Shown one piece after another: positions 1 to 8,763 of a DNA stretch of 29,275 nucleotides. The position numbers and the translations under genes were made by a program. Source of the DNA: Merdiplasma sp964643295 (GTDB lineage Bacteria; Bacillota; Clostridia; Lachnospirales; Lachnospiraceae). Every line of letters begins with the position of its first letter. Within the stretch, counting starts at the first letter, position 1. The notes under the pieces are model-generated. The model did not search any database. It had not been told where the DNA came from and saw nothing but the letters and a program-made list of their open reading frames with translations. The stretch spans positions 1 through 29,275 of the forward strand of contig CAZXSN010000034.1 of assembly GCA_964643295.1 (NCBI GenBank). Reading direction: 5' to 3'.

Positions 1-45
1 CTGCAGTTTGATGCCTACGATCAATTGATAGAAAGCCTGGAATAG
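1..45 (+). CDS. C-terminal end of an unidentified protein (partial)
   Basis: Frame 1 is open from the window edge and ends at TAG (43-45), giving a 14-residue tail LQFDAYDQLIESLE. The residue composition looks like genuine protein (acidic, amphipathic), but it is too short to name. The gene would lie almost entirely outside the window. A transposase or a regulator are both possible; nothing here decides. Confidence 0.3.
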   Translation: MQFDAYDQLIESLE

Positions 46-396
46 GTTGTATACGCTAATTCTGGCACAATTCAGGTTTCAAATGGGTCGTTTCTTCAAA
101 ATTTTATTTTCAAGAAATCGACAGTTCTTCAAAACTTTTCTGACCGCTTGATCCGAAAACCCTGATTCCTTCCGCAGTACCATTCATTTGGAGCCATTCT
201 GATTGCATACAGGTGGAGCTTCCTTTCCCGCAATTTTCCCCACCCAGATGGCAAATTTCGAAGATTGTCAGAAGATCCCTTGCACGCATCAGTGGGAAAA
301 CGTGTTCTGTTGAAAGGATGGGACTTCCTTTTGCGGGGAGACTTTCCCGGACGATAGGAGAATTCAAGCGGCAGCGCCAGAGAAAACGAGAGCACG
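46..396. other. Stretch with no recognised gene
   Basis: About 350 bases with overlapping low-quality open frames on both strands, none with a good ribosome binding site or a recognisable product. The first 130 bases are AT-rich compared with the rest of the window. I see no RNA gene or repeat here. Confidence 0.5.
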
Positions 397-423
397 CAAA
401 AGCACATCCCAAAGGGATGTGCT
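397..423 (-). terminator. Intrinsic terminator after asnB
   Basis: A perfect 10-bp stem (AGCACATCCC, 401-410, with GGGATGTGCT, 414-423) has a 3-base loop. Read on the minus strand it is followed by a short TTTT tract. It lies 60 bases past the asnB stop, the expected place for the end of that transcript. The U tract is short, so termination may be incomplete. Confidence 0.7.
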
Positions 424-482
424 CATGGTGAAGAAAATGAATCAGGAGGAAGCGCCTGTGAATGGCGTATGGTTTTCATGCT

Positions 483-2327
483 TCATGAAGCCTCTGCATG
501 TCCAAAGAACACTTGATGCCATACCAGAAAGATATAGATGGTCCAGATTTTACGGCTGTTGTCAAGGATTCCCTTTTTATGGTCATCCAGCAAACGAAGG
601 AGTTTGTCTGTATGGAAGAATTCCTCCGCAGTTGGACTGGTAAAGATTTCCCTGACACGGCTGTAAGCCTGGTCCTCTTTTAACCATACGCGGATGGGGA
701 CCGGGAATCCCAGTTTGCGTTTGTACGCCACGGAGGCCGGAAGATCGATTTCAGCGGCACGGCGAAACGCGTATTTGGTCGTTTTGTTTTTTATTTTCAT
801 ATCCGCTGGGATCTGTCTTGCTACTTCGAACACTTCCCTGTCCAGAAACGGGGTGCGCAGTTCCAGGGAATGGGCCATACTCATTTTGTCCGCCTTTGCC
901 AGGATGTCCCCCGGCAGCCAGCTGGTAAGGTCGATGTACTGCATTTTTGCGATATCATCGAATTTTTGCATCCGTTTGTATTTTTCGGACAGCAAGTTCG
1001 CCGGAGAGGGCGCCGGTACCGGGTGCTTTAACAGTTCTTTCCTTTCTTCATCAGAAAAGATGTTTGCGTTGCCGATAAACCGCTCCTCCACTGATTTGCT
1101 GGCTCGAATCAAAAAACTTCTGCCCTTTACCCCTTTCGGAAGTTTCTGTGCCAGGCGGGCGATCGCCTTTCGAAAATGGTTCGGCAGCCAGGTGACTTTT
1201 TTTAAGGACAGCGGTTCATGATAGATCCGGTATCCGCCAAACAGTTCATCCGCTCCCTCGCCGGAGGTGACGACCTTCACGTACCTGGAGGCCTCCCCTG
1301 CTAGAAAATAGAGAGCGATCGCGGAGGGATCCGCCAGCGGCTCGTCCAGGTAGTATAAAATTTGAGGGATTTTCTCCCAGTATTCTTCTTCCGTGATGGT
1401 GTGGCTGTAGTTTTGAAGCCCCAGGTAATCCGCGCAGTCCTTCGCTTCCTGGATCTCGTTGTACGGGCTTTCCTTCTCCAGAAAGCCGACGGTGAAGGTT
1501 TTTTCTCCCAGGGAGTTTGCAGCGATATAGCCGGAGTCAACTCCGCTGGAGAGGAACGTGCCAATCTCCACATCCGCCAGCATGTGCCTTGCAATGGAAT
1601 CTTCCAGCACATCACGCAGTTGCTGACAGAGAGTCTCTCTGTCCATGGTTTCGTTTGGTTCCAGCGTAGGGTCGAAGTACTGACAGATCCGAAGCTCCCG
1701 ATTTTGGTACACCAGGAAATGACCTGGCTGCAGGTTGTAGATACCTTGAAAGAAGGTTTCCGGGAGACAGGAGTACTGGAAAGAAAGATACTGCTGCAGC
1801 GCTTCCGGATTCACTGTTTTTCGCACACCCGGGAATTTGAGGATGCTCTTGATTTCGGAGGCGAACACCAGATGGTCATCGATGATTGCGTAATAGAGCG
1901 GTTTGATGCCGAAAAAATCACGGGCCAGAAACAGCTTCTTCTTCTCCTTGTCCCAGATCGCGAAAGCGAACATGCCCCGCAGCAAATCCACTACGTTCTC
2001 CCCGTAGTCCTCATAACCGTGAATCAGTACTTCCGAATCGGAACGGGTGGCAAAGACGTGTCCTTTCTTTTGCAGCTGCTCCCGTAAGTCCGGACTGTTG
2101 TAAATCTCCCCGTTGAAGATCAGCGCGATGGTTTTCGTCTCGTTGAACATCGGCTGCGAACCGTTTTTCAGATCGATGATGCTCAGACGTCTGAATCCGA
2201 GCGCGATTTCGTCTGTGAGGTAGCTTCCTTCCGCGTCAGGCCCCCGGTGTCGGATCGCGTCCGTCATCTCTTTTAACGTTCCTTCCCTGTCTGACAGTTT
2301 CCCGGCAAAGCCGGCAATTCCGCACAT
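483..2327 (-). CDS. asnB: Asparagine synthase (glutamine-hydrolysing), AsnB/AsnO type
   Basis: The 614-residue protein converts aspartate, ATP and glutamine to asparagine, glutamate, AMP and PPi in the cytoplasm. It begins MCGIAGFAG, so Cys2 is the exposed nucleophile of the N-terminal class II glutaminase domain (about residues 2-200), which also carries RHRGPD and FNGEIYN. The C-terminal synthetase domain has the PP-loop SSGVDS, the segment SGEGADELFGGY and the late motif RTPFLDREV. Length fits Bacillus AsnO/AsnB. The start is fixed by AAGGAG 9 bases upstream and by the need for Cys2. It lies 176 bases downstream of the VanY-type gene on the same strand with no clear terminator between, so the two may be cotranscribed. 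In Gram-positives such enzymes either make asparagine or amidate cell-wall diaminopimelate (AsnB1-type), and the neighbouring peptidoglycan enzyme leaves the second role open. Confidence 0.95.
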   Translation of the reverse strand: MCGIAGFAGKLSDREGTLKEMTDAIRHRGPDAEGSYLTDEIALGFRRLSIIDLKNGSQPMFNETKTIALIFNGEIYNSPDLREQLQKKGHVFATRSDSEVLIHGYEDYGENVVDLLRGMFAFAIWDKEKKKLFLARDFFGIKPLYYAIIDDHLVFASEIKSILKFPGVRKTVNPEALQQYLSFQYSCLPETFFQGIYNLQPGHFLVYQNRELRICQYFDPTLEPNETMDRETLCQQLRDVLEDSIARHMLADVEIGTFLSSGVDSGYIAANSLGEKTFTVGFLEKESPYNEIQEAKDCADYLGLQNYSHTITEEEYWEKIPQILYYLDEPLADPSAIALYFLAGEASRYVKVVTSGEGADELFGGYRIYHEPLSLKKVTWLPNHFRKAIARLAQKLPKGVKGRSFLIRASKSVEERFIGNANIFSDEERKELLKHPVPAPSPANLLSEKYKRMQKFDDIAKMQYIDLTSWLPGDILAKADKMSMAHSLELRTPFLDREVFEVARQIPADMKIKNKTTKYAFRRAAEIDLPASVAYKRKLGFPVPIRVWLKEDQAYSRVREIFTSPTAEEFFHTDKLLRLLDDHKKGILDNSRKIWTIYIFLVWHQVFFGHAEAS

Positions 2328-2503
2328 CTACGAGATCTCCTTTTTGTTATCAGTGTAGTTCTTTGGTGCGCCGACGGCACGAACAGGCGGTGAGGGGTGT
2401 TGCGGGAAATAGGTCCGCCGGTATCCCGAAGGGATCCTCGTGCCGCGGCGCAGATCGATCCATGTTTTGGGATCCGGATCTGCCGGGAGGTATCTTTGAG
2501 AGA

Positions 2504-3529
2504 TCATTCTCCCTGCGCCAGGTATTCCTCCAGCGTGATCCCGCGCCGCATGATCTGTTTCGCGGCTTTCTTTCCCACGTAACGGAAATGCCAGGGCTCA
2601 TAATCGATGCCGGTGATTTCTTCTTTGCCTTCCGGATAGCGCAGGATAAATCCATAGTCGCTGCAGTGCTTGAAAAGCCATTGATTCTCAAACGTATCCG
2701 CCTGAGCGCGGTCCAGCACCTGGTAGTCGAGGGAAACGATATCTACGGCCAGTCCGGTTTCATGCTCGCTGTGCCCGGGCGGCATTGTCTCCCTGCTTTC
2801 CTGATCGTAGGCCTCCTGCCAGCTCAGTCCCTGGTCCATCATAGCTCTCTGGATATCCTCCTCCAAAAGTTCCTGCTGGTACTCGCGTGTGCGGTGCCCG
2901 GATGCGACGACAAAGGTGCCTCCGGCATCGGTGCCGTCGGAAAGCATCTTTCTCAATGGCTCGTACATTTCTTCCGCTACTGCGCAGTTGCCGTTGTTCA
3001 GCCAGTGCAGCTGCACCTCGCAGTCTTCAGGGAAGGCATGGTCTTTGTTGACCAGCACAAGGGGATCGACTCCGGATACGTTGGTGTTCCATCCCCCTCC
3101 TGGAAAGATTTGCCAGAGAATGCCTCCCACGAGCAAAAGAACAATCAGCCCCAAAATCAGATGCGAAAGACGAGTCTTTCGTCTCTGTCTGTGTGTGGCC
3201 TTTGCCGGTTTCCATTGCCCCTCCATCGTTGGTCCGAAGGCTTTTTCGATCCTTTTCTGCGTTCGGGCAGGCCCCCGGTTTTGCTTTTTCTTCTTTTGCG
3301 AGCCCAAATCCGCACGGGGGTGTGACTTTTCGGTGCCCGGTGTGAGGAAAATCTCCTGCATTTCAGCATCTCCCCATACGCAGGATCCCCGACTGGCTGC
3401 GTTTCCCGCATTCAGCGAGACCTCTCTATAGGGAAAGGGCATCGTGTTTTTCACCTGATAGCCATTCTCTTTTGTGTAGATGACCCGCGGATTGGTAAAG
3501 ACCTCCCGGGGACCATTCTCCTGTAGCAT
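2504..3529 (-). CDS. Membrane-anchored D-alanyl-D-alanine carboxypeptidase, VanY family
   Basis: The 341-residue protein has a hydrophilic, very basic N-terminal part (residues 1-120), one transmembrane segment (about 121-141) and an extracytoplasmic peptidase domain (about 200-335). The domain shows SGHRT (R213), the zinc signature SxHxxGxAxD (S254, H256, D263) and EPWH (H314 third ligand), as in VanY/DdcB zinc peptidases that trim the terminal D-Ala of peptidoglycan stems. The chosen ATG has AAGGAGAGG 7 bases upstream. An in-frame GTG at 3625, with AAAGGAAG before it, would add 32 residues and cannot be excluded. The long cytoplasmic extension, with runs of Lys/Arg and little predicted order, is unusual for the family and suggests an intracellular partner or a regulatory tail. 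It begins just after a terminator, so it should have its own promoter. Confidence 0.88.
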   Translation of the reverse strand: MLQENGPREVFTNPRVIYTKENGYQVKNTMPFPYREVSLNAGNAASRGSCVWGDAEMQEIFLTPGTEKSHPRADLGSQKKKKQNRGPARTQKRIEKAFGPTMEGQWKPAKATHRQRRKTRLSHLILGLIVLLLVGGILWQIFPGGGWNTNVSGVDPLVLVNKDHAFPEDCEVQLHWLNNGNCAVAEEMYEPLRKMLSDGTDAGGTFVVASGHRTREYQQELLEEDIQRAMMDQGLSWQEAYDQESRETMPPGHSEHETGLAVDIVSLDYQVLDRAQADTFENQWLFKHCSDYGFILRYPEGKEEITGIDYEPWHFRYVGKKAAKQIMRRGITLEEYLAQGE

Positions 3530-3673
3530 GCGTTTCCTCTCCTTCAAAGGTATCTCACCGGGGTCTGTGCTCACACACAGGGCCCTTCGCTTTAGAACCG
3601 AAGACCTCTCATTTTGCTTGTCCACGTGTTCGCTTCCTTTCTGCTGGATCGCGCAAAGATCGTTTTTCCTGAC

Positions 3674-3710
3674 AAAAAAAACTCTCCGTGAACGGTCCAT
3701 CCACGGAGAG
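3674..3710 (-). terminator. Intrinsic terminator of the two-component operon
   Basis: A perfect 9-bp stem (CTCTCCGTG 3682-3690 with CACGGAGAG 3702-3710) is followed on the minus strand by eight T. It lies about 130 bases beyond the stop of the exported protein gene and separates that operon from the carboxypeptidase gene. Confidence 0.9.
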
Positions 3711-3837
3711 GATACAAAAGAACTGTATCAAAGATTTCTCAAAGTTGTATCAAACTTGTATCTTTTTCAGAAAGTTTCCCCAAACGGCGCCCTGCCGTCT
3801 GCGGCAGCTTAAGCCCTGATCCTGTCGGCGCTTCCAG

Positions 3838-4917
3838 TTACTGGTCTGAAGCGTTACGCTCCTGGATTTCGGAATCATTTGCCGGCATCTCGGCTTCTTG
3901 CCTTGGCAGCGAAAGTTCCCCCGGAGAAAGATCCAATGCCTCTGCCGCAGATGTCAGGTCTATCTGCCCGAACCCCTCGGATACCCCCAGCAGGGAGACG
4001 AAATCGTTCCACCCTTCGCTGCCGAAGAGAACGGCGAATCCATACAGGGTATCAGGGAAGTCGCAGAAATCATTGCTTTTGATCAGTCTGCGGCAGGCGA
4101 TTCCGTCAAAGGTTTCATAATGCAGTACGGCATCCAGATTCAGCTCCCAGGGAGAACCGCTCACGGAAGCGCTTTCGGCCCCGCACACACCCGCGAAGTC
4201 ATAGCGGCTGTAATCATCCTGGATAGAAAGTCTTTTTTCTTCATCCGCCAGGATCAGTTCCTCTACCGAAGAATAGCCGGCGCTGTTTGCCGCGTATCCG
4301 CTGACCAGTTCATTGTCAGCGCCGAGGAAGGAGACATCATACAGAAGATTTTTTTCCGCGTCCATCAGTACGAGCACATACAGGGCTGAAAATTCATACA
4401 CGGGGGCGGTATCGGAGTCAGCTTTGCGCAGAATTACATCCTCGGCGTAGGAAAGGTCATCGAAAGACGAAGGGCCGAAAAGCAGTGCCTGAATGGGCAG
4501 CCGCATTGCAGGGTCCGCCGTATCCACAGCGGAGAGAGAGTTCCAGTAGAGCAGGTTCTCTGAAAGGATATATTCCGACAGCCCTGCGGGAAGCAGATTC
4601 GCCTCTTCCCATCGTTTCAGCATAGTTCGGCATACGGCGAGATCCTCATCCTGAAAGGTGGCATCATAAGAATTTGTACTGGCCGGCACTATTTCCTGAA
4701 AATCTTTCAGCATTCGAAGACGGCTCGCCGCATCCAGAGCGTCGGTATCCAGAAAACGGATTTCATCCCGGCTGCTTACCTGCGGCCGTCCGAAAAGCTC
4801 CGAATCCTGCCAGTTGGCATACCAGCCGGGCAGGAACCATGCCACGGCGACGGCTGCCGTAAGAGCCAGGATCCCGGCAGTATACGCAAGGATGGTCTTG
4901 AAGCGGCGCTTGTACAT
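3838..4917 (-). CDS. Membrane-anchored exported protein of unknown function, in the two-component operon
   Basis: I do not recognise this 359-residue protein. It starts MYKRRFK, has one hydrophobic N-terminal segment (about residues 8-29, a signal anchor or uncleaved signal) and then a wholly hydrophilic, acidic region of about 325 residues. That profile predicts a protein held outside the membrane. Only a few Cys are present, there is no lipobox and no catalytic motif I can name. The ATG at 4917 is chosen because GGGAGG sits 8 bases upstream; a TTG seven codons earlier would be poor. It follows the histidine kinase by 75 bases on the same strand and precedes the operon's terminator, so it is probably cotranscribed with the sensor and regulator. 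It may be an accessory sensor, a modulator of the kinase, or a target. Confidence 0.8.
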   Translation of the reverse strand: MYKRRFKTILAYTAGILALTAAVAVAWFLPGWYANWQDSELFGRPQVSSRDEIRFLDTDALDAASRLRMLKDFQEIVPASTNSYDATFQDEDLAVCRTMLKRWEEANLLPAGLSEYILSENLLYWNSLSAVDTADPAMRLPIQALLFGPSSFDDLSYAEDVILRKADSDTAPVYEFSALYVLVLMDAEKNLLYDVSFLGADNELVSGYAANSAGYSSVEELILADEEKRLSIQDDYSRYDFAGVCGAESASVSGSPWELNLDAVLHYETFDGIACRRLIKSNDFCDFPDTLYGFAVLFGSEGWNDFVSLLGVSEGFGQIDLTSAAEALDLSPGELSLPRQEAEMPANDSEIQERNASDQ

Positions 4918-4992
4918 CGGTTTTCCCTCCCTTTCCAAATGTATGTTCCCTCACTGCGGATAAGTCTGACAGCCGCGAGGATTTGCCCAGGG

Positions 4993-6465
4993 TTACCCAT
5001 CCTGTCTGAAGCGTTCGTTTTTGCCGCCCAGGCCTGGTTTCCTGCGGGTTTGTCTGGATTCTTTCACCGATTGGGGAACGGTGAGAAAAACGGTAATACG
5101 AAGGCCCCGCCCCGGTTCGCTCTCCAGTTTCCAGGTGCCCTTATGCAGGTCAATGATTTTGCGGCAGAGCGTCAGGCCGAGACCGGCTCCGCCCTCCCGG
5201 CGGGAGCGGGATTTATCCACCATGTAGAACGGTTCGGCAATGCGGGATAACTCCTCCGCGGGGAGTCCAGGCCCCTCATCCTCCACAGTCACACGGTACC
5301 CTTCTGCTGTGGCTTCCCCCGTGAGAGAAATCGTGCCTCCCTGCGGGCTTGCCTTGCGGGCATTGTCAATCAGGTTGAGAAACAGGGAGGAGAGAAGTTC
5401 TCTGTCGCCGTATAGAATGCCATTTTCCACGTTCAGTTTCAGGCTCAGCGACTTTTCCTGAAGGCTTGGTTGGGCCGTCCGCCGGATATCCTCGAAAAAT
5501 TCCGGAGTGAGGATCATCTTCCAGGATATCTGAAAGCTGTCCGCGTTGGTCATCTCCATCAGCTTATAGGAGAGCGACTGCAGCCGCTTCCCCTGATGAT
5601 AGATATAATCGGCGCACATGTCGGTTTCTTCCGGTGAAAGATCCATCTGCCGGATGGTATCCGCATAGCCGATGATCGAGGTCAGCGGAGTCTTTAACTC
5701 ATGCGCGAAGGCAGCCGTGAAATCTTCCTGCCGCTGCACTTCCTCCTGAAGCCTGTTCATCTGAGTGCTTATCGTATCCGCCATCCAGTTGAAATCCTTT
5801 GCCAGGGAGCCGATCTCGTCTGTGCTTTGGATTTCGACACGCGTATCGTACCGCCCAGAGGCGAACTGGCGGGCCGCCCGCGAGAGCTTTCGTATGTTTC
5901 GCGTTACCAGGGATAAAATCAGCAGCGTCACGCCGCCTGTGAGCAGCGTCAGCGCCAGAATGCTTAAGCGGTAGCGGCCATACATTTCCGAGCGTTTTTC
6001 AAATACCTGCGTGATATCCCGCGTTGTCTCCATGTACAGGTTCTGACTGCTCCTGCCCAGTACGGCCAGATAGGTGCGCTCTCCCTGACGCACCAGTTCA
6101 TAACCGGTATTGTGTTCCTGGTCCATCTGCTCCCGGATCGAATGCGGGACGTTAAGGTCTTCATCCCCGTAAAGAAGATCCCCTTCCGGAGAATAGATGC
6201 GGGCGCTGCTTCCGCCTTCTGTATCTCCCTGATAAAAACTTTGCACGACCTGTTCAACAGAGACCTGTTCCCGCTGCTCTTTGGACAGTCCGTTTAAGGT
6301 CAGTTCATAGGAATTCTGAAACATCTGGTTTTCAGTCAGGCAGCGCTCAATCTCCTGATCCAGGCTGCTCTGGAAACTGTCCTGGATGAGCCATACCCCA
6401 AACACAGTCAGGAACAGCACAAACAGCGGCGTAGTCACAAAAAACAGCTTCCATGATAAGCGCAT
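4993..6465 (-). CDS. Sensor histidine kinase (two TM, HAMP, HisKA, HATPase)
   Basis: The 490-residue membrane sensor kinase pairs with the response regulator directly upstream. TM1 is at about residues 8-27, an extracytoplasmic sensor loop of about 140 residues follows, TM2 is at about 167-188, and HAMP at about 189-241. HisKA carries the phospho-acceptor H255 in FAHELKTPLTS. The ATPase domain has the N box around N368 (NLIDNAR), the G1 box EDEGPG (D396) and the G2 box GGAGLGL (425-431). The ATG at 6465 is chosen for AGGAGG 6 bases upstream and because TM1 then begins at the N-terminus. The reading frame is open 36 codons further up, but that extension has only a weak site. The last 25 residues are a basic tail outside the ATPase fold. 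The signal cannot be read from the sequence. Confidence 0.93.
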   Translation of the reverse strand: MRLSWKLFFVTTPLFVLFLTVFGVWLIQDSFQSSLDQEIERCLTENQMFQNSYELTLNGLSKEQREQVSVEQVVQSFYQGDTEGGSSARIYSPEGDLLYGDEDLNVPHSIREQMDQEHNTGYELVRQGERTYLAVLGRSSQNLYMETTRDITQVFEKRSEMYGRYRLSILALTLLTGGVTLLILSLVTRNIRKLSRAARQFASGRYDTRVEIQSTDEIGSLAKDFNWMADTISTQMNRLQEEVQRQEDFTAAFAHELKTPLTSIIGYADTIRQMDLSPEETDMCADYIYHQGKRLQSLSYKLMEMTNADSFQISWKMILTPEFFEDIRRTAQPSLQEKSLSLKLNVENGILYGDRELLSSLFLNLIDNARKASPQGGTISLTGEATAEGYRVTVEDEGPGLPAEELSRIAEPFYMVDKSRSRREGGAGLGLTLCRKIIDLHKGTWKLESEPGRGLRITVFLTVPQSVKESRQTRRKPGLGGKNERFRQDG

Positions 6466-6592
6466 ATCGTTCCTCCTGTTTTTGCCGTTGGAAGCTGCTT
6501 TCCCCGGTTTTGGAAAGGCAGCCGTTTGCCGCACGAGATGGTTCCTTTTGCTGACTTGCCGACTCTTCCCCATCTGTCAAAGAAGGGGATTT

Positions 6593-7246
6593 TTAGACGA
6601 CCAGCCGGTATCCGACCTTGTAGATCGCCGTGATGTGATCTTCCAGCCCCAGCTTTTTCTTCAGCCGCTGGACATGCAGATCCACGGTACGCCCCGCTCC
6701 GCTGTAGTCACCGCCCCAGACTGTTTCGTAGATGGTCTCCCGGTAGAGCGCCCGGTTTTTATTTCGCACGAACAGCAGCAGCAGTTCGTACTCCTTGTTG
6801 GTCAGATCCACTTCATGGCCGTCCTGGAAAACCGTATGGGAATCCGGATTGATTTCAATATTCAGCAGCCGGATGCGCTGATCGGTCTTCTGATACCGGC
6901 GAAGCACGGTTTCCACCCGCGCTAAAAGTTCCGTGATCTCAAACGGTTTGGCGATATAATCATCCGCTCCCAGTTTCAGACCCTTCACTTTCTGTTCCGT
7001 TTCGCCCATCGCCGAAAGGAAGATCACCGGGATCTCCACCGATTTGGCGTATTCCAGCACTTCATAGCCATTCAGCTTTGGCAGCATGATATCCAGCAGG
7101 ATCAGGTCATACGGCTGCTCGGAAATCCGGTCAGCCGCGATCTCCCCATCTGGTGCGATTTCGCACTGGTATCCCGCTTTCACGAGGTTCATGCGGATCA
7201 GGTTGGCGATGGGCTCCTCATCTTCCACGATTAAAATCTTGTTCAT
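6593..7246 (-). CDS. OmpR/PhoB-family response regulator
   Basis: The 217-residue protein has an N-terminal receiver domain with the acidic pocket EDEE near residue 8, phospho-acceptor D52 in LLDIMLP, S78 as switch residue and K100 in GADDYIAKPF. A C-terminal winged helix (about 120-217) contains GRTVDLHVQRLKKKL, the recognition-helix region of OmpR-type regulators, and ends in YKVGYRLV. GAGGAAG lies upstream of the ATG. It is the first gene of the signalling set and is followed by the kinase. A 17-bp palindrome at 7286-7302, about 40 bases before the start, could be an operator for it or for another regulator. Target genes are unknown; the downstream exported protein is the obvious candidate. 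Confidence 0.95.
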   Translation of the reverse strand: MNKILIVEDEEPIANLIRMNLVKAGYQCEIAPDGEIAADRISEQPYDLILLDIMLPKLNGYEVLEYAKSVEIPVIFLSAMGETEQKVKGLKLGADDYIAKPFEITELLARVETVLRRYQKTDQRIRLLNIEINPDSHTVFQDGHEVDLTNKEYELLLLFVRNKNRALYRETIYETVWGGDYSGAGRTVDLHVQRLKKKLGLEDHITAIYKVGYRLVV

Positions 7247-7285
7247 ACCGATTGCTTCCTCATCAGAGCTGTTTTAAGTTTTGTA

Positions 7286-7302
7286 CGGAAAACGGTTTTC
7301 CG
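7286..7302. promoter_or_regulatory. 17-bp perfect palindrome before the response regulator
   Basis: CGGAAAAC-G-GTTTTCCG forms an 8-1-8 perfect dyad in the 79-base gap between the kinase gene ending at 7326 and the regulator start at 7246. A one-base centre is too tight for an RNA hairpin loop, and no U tract follows on the minus strand. A protein-binding operator therefore fits better than a terminator. Function is inferred. Confidence 0.4.
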
Positions 7303-7325
7303 CAGGGAAGGCCTTTTTCCCAGGC

Positions 7326-8165
7326 TCAGCCCAAGTTGACCCGTTCTACCAGTTTGGGCAGCACTTTCTGAAATTTTACTCCGTACCAGTGGCTGTCATC
7401 ATCGAGAGTCGCCCGAATACACGCCACCGTGAAATCCGCCGCGATGGCAGCGGCATCATAAACGGACTGCTTGCGCAGCAAGGCACCGGTAAAGGCGGAC
7501 GCGTAGACATCCCCGGTTCCGTGGAAACTTTTCGGCAGCTTTTCATGGAGGTAATAGCGCGTGGTTTCGTTCTGGCGGATGGCGACGCCCAGCTCATCAG
7601 GCCCAAAGCTGATTCCCTTTAAGACGACACACTTCGCTCCCAGCGCGGATACGCGGTCAAGCAGGGCTTCCACCCACTCTTTCTCCATCAGCCCGTTTTC
7701 AAAAGGAGTGTCGGTCATCAGACAGGCCTCCGTGATATTCGGCATGGTGATGTCCGCGATACCGCAAAGATCCCCCATGCGTTTCGCGAATGCCCCTGTG
7801 AAACCCGAGTAGAGTTTTCCGTTGTCCGCCATGGCGGGATCTATGATTCGAAGCCCTCCGGGTTTGAGATTGTCCTCCATAATCTTGCGGACCATATCCA
7901 TCTGCCGGATGCTTCCCAGATAGCCGGTGTACACAGCGTCGAAGAAAATCCCTTCCTTTTTCCAGTGGGCACTGATGGCCGGCAGATCGTCGGTTAAATC
8001 CCGGAAAGTATTCCCCTTGAATCCTCCGGTGTGCGTGGAAAGCACGGCCGAGGGAAGAACGGCTGTCTCGATGCCGCAGGCGGAGATGATGGGAAGGGCT
8101 ACGCTCAGGGAGCACTGTCCTACGCAGGAGATGTCCTGAATGGTCAAAACCAGTTTTTCTTTCAT
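7326..8165 (-). CDS. Pyridoxamine/pyridoxine kinase (PdxY/PdxK-like, ribokinase fold)
   Basis: The 279-residue protein belongs to the PfkB/ribokinase superfamily and should phosphorylate B6 vitamers with ATP to feed the PLP pool. It shows the N-terminal segment TIQDISCVGQCSL, the STHTGGF segment that lines the vitamer pocket, IIDPAMADNGKLY (about 107-119), MPNITEA, and the anion hole and catalytic base GTGD (216-219, D219). AAAGGAGG is 11 bases before the ATG. The response regulator follows after 80 bases on the same strand, so weak cotranscription is possible, but no functional link is evident. The family also contains hydroxymethylpyrimidine kinases; the arrangement here matches pyridoxamine kinases better. 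Confidence 0.88.
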   Translation of the reverse strand: MKEKLVLTIQDISCVGQCSLSVALPIISACGIETAVLPSAVLSTHTGGFKGNTFRDLTDDLPAISAHWKKEGIFFDAVYTGYLGSIRQMDMVRKIMEDNLKPGGLRIIDPAMADNGKLYSGFTGAFAKRMGDLCGIADITMPNITEACLMTDTPFENGLMEKEWVEALLDRVSALGAKCVVLKGISFGPDELGVAIRQNETTRYYLHEKLPKSFHGTGDVYASAFTGALLRKQSVYDAAAIAADFTVACIRATLDDDSHWYGVKFQKVLPKLVERVNLG

Positions 8166-8678
8166 GATGTGGATGCCTCCTTTTGTTGCGGTTGCCGAAT
8201 GAAAATGATTCAGGCGTCAAAAGGTGATTACGGATTGTTCCGCTGAGTTTAAGCTTCAACAATCCTGTTCAAAATTCGGAATTCATGGGGCCCCTGCCCC
8301 ACAGGCACTGCGGGATCTTTCACTCGCAAAACCGCGGCGAAGGTCCGTTTTTGTCTGTGCATTCACCAGTGTACCATACCAGCGGCAGGATGGAAATAAC
8401 CAGTTCGCATTTTTTCTCGAGTGGGGGTTTTCCCGCGGATTTTGGCGCATGGTCTCTTCCTTTTTCGGGGGTTTTAGTCCGGATGAAAAATAAGTCCGCC
8501 TGGGGGTTTGTTTTGCAGGCGGACTTTTGGCGGAAAACTGCCTGTGCGGATGAACGGGAAGAAATCGGCATCCGCTTAGGCAAAGGAGCGGTAAGAACAG
8601 ACGCCTGAGAAAGAGGAGACATAAAGAGCCGTTCACGCTGTGAAAAACCGGGGTCTTCCCTTTTTCCGGCGAGGGGGC
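8166..8678. other. Gene-free stretch with one hairpin
   Basis: About 510 bases without a supportable gene. It must contain the promoter of the B6-kinase gene on the minus strand, but I see no strong match. A 10-bp inverted repeat at 8492-8501 and 8517-8526 (AAGTCCGCCT with AGGCGGACTT) could act as a weak bidirectional terminator, with TTTT on the plus side and ATTTTT on the minus side. Confidence 0.45.
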
Positions 8679-8763
8679 CTATTCCAGAATCAGGTGAAAG
8701 AGGATTCCCTTCGTGTCCTGTAAGGAAAAGACCACGCCGTCATTTCCTTTGACGCCTGAATCA
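8206..8763. repeat. 16-bp inverted repeat pair bounding the region after the B6-kinase gene
   Basis: TGATTCAGGCGTCAAA (8206-8221) recurs in exact inverted orientation as TTTGACGCCTGAATCA (8748-8763). Allowing one T indel, the match extends by CC. The right arm overlaps a second repeat: GAATCAGGTGA occurs directly at 8687-8697 and 8758-8768. Between the arms there is no intact gene, so they look like recombination or deletion scars. Confidence 0.6.

Noticed and set aside
1362..2087. Long plus-strand frame of 241 codons inside asnB
   Set aside because: It is the opposite-strand shadow of asnB; the antisense product resembles nothing and asnB motifs are clear.
8285..8608. 107-codon plus-strand frame in the scarred region
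   Set aside because: Low complexity, no ribosome binding site, and it overlaps the hairpin at 8492-8526.
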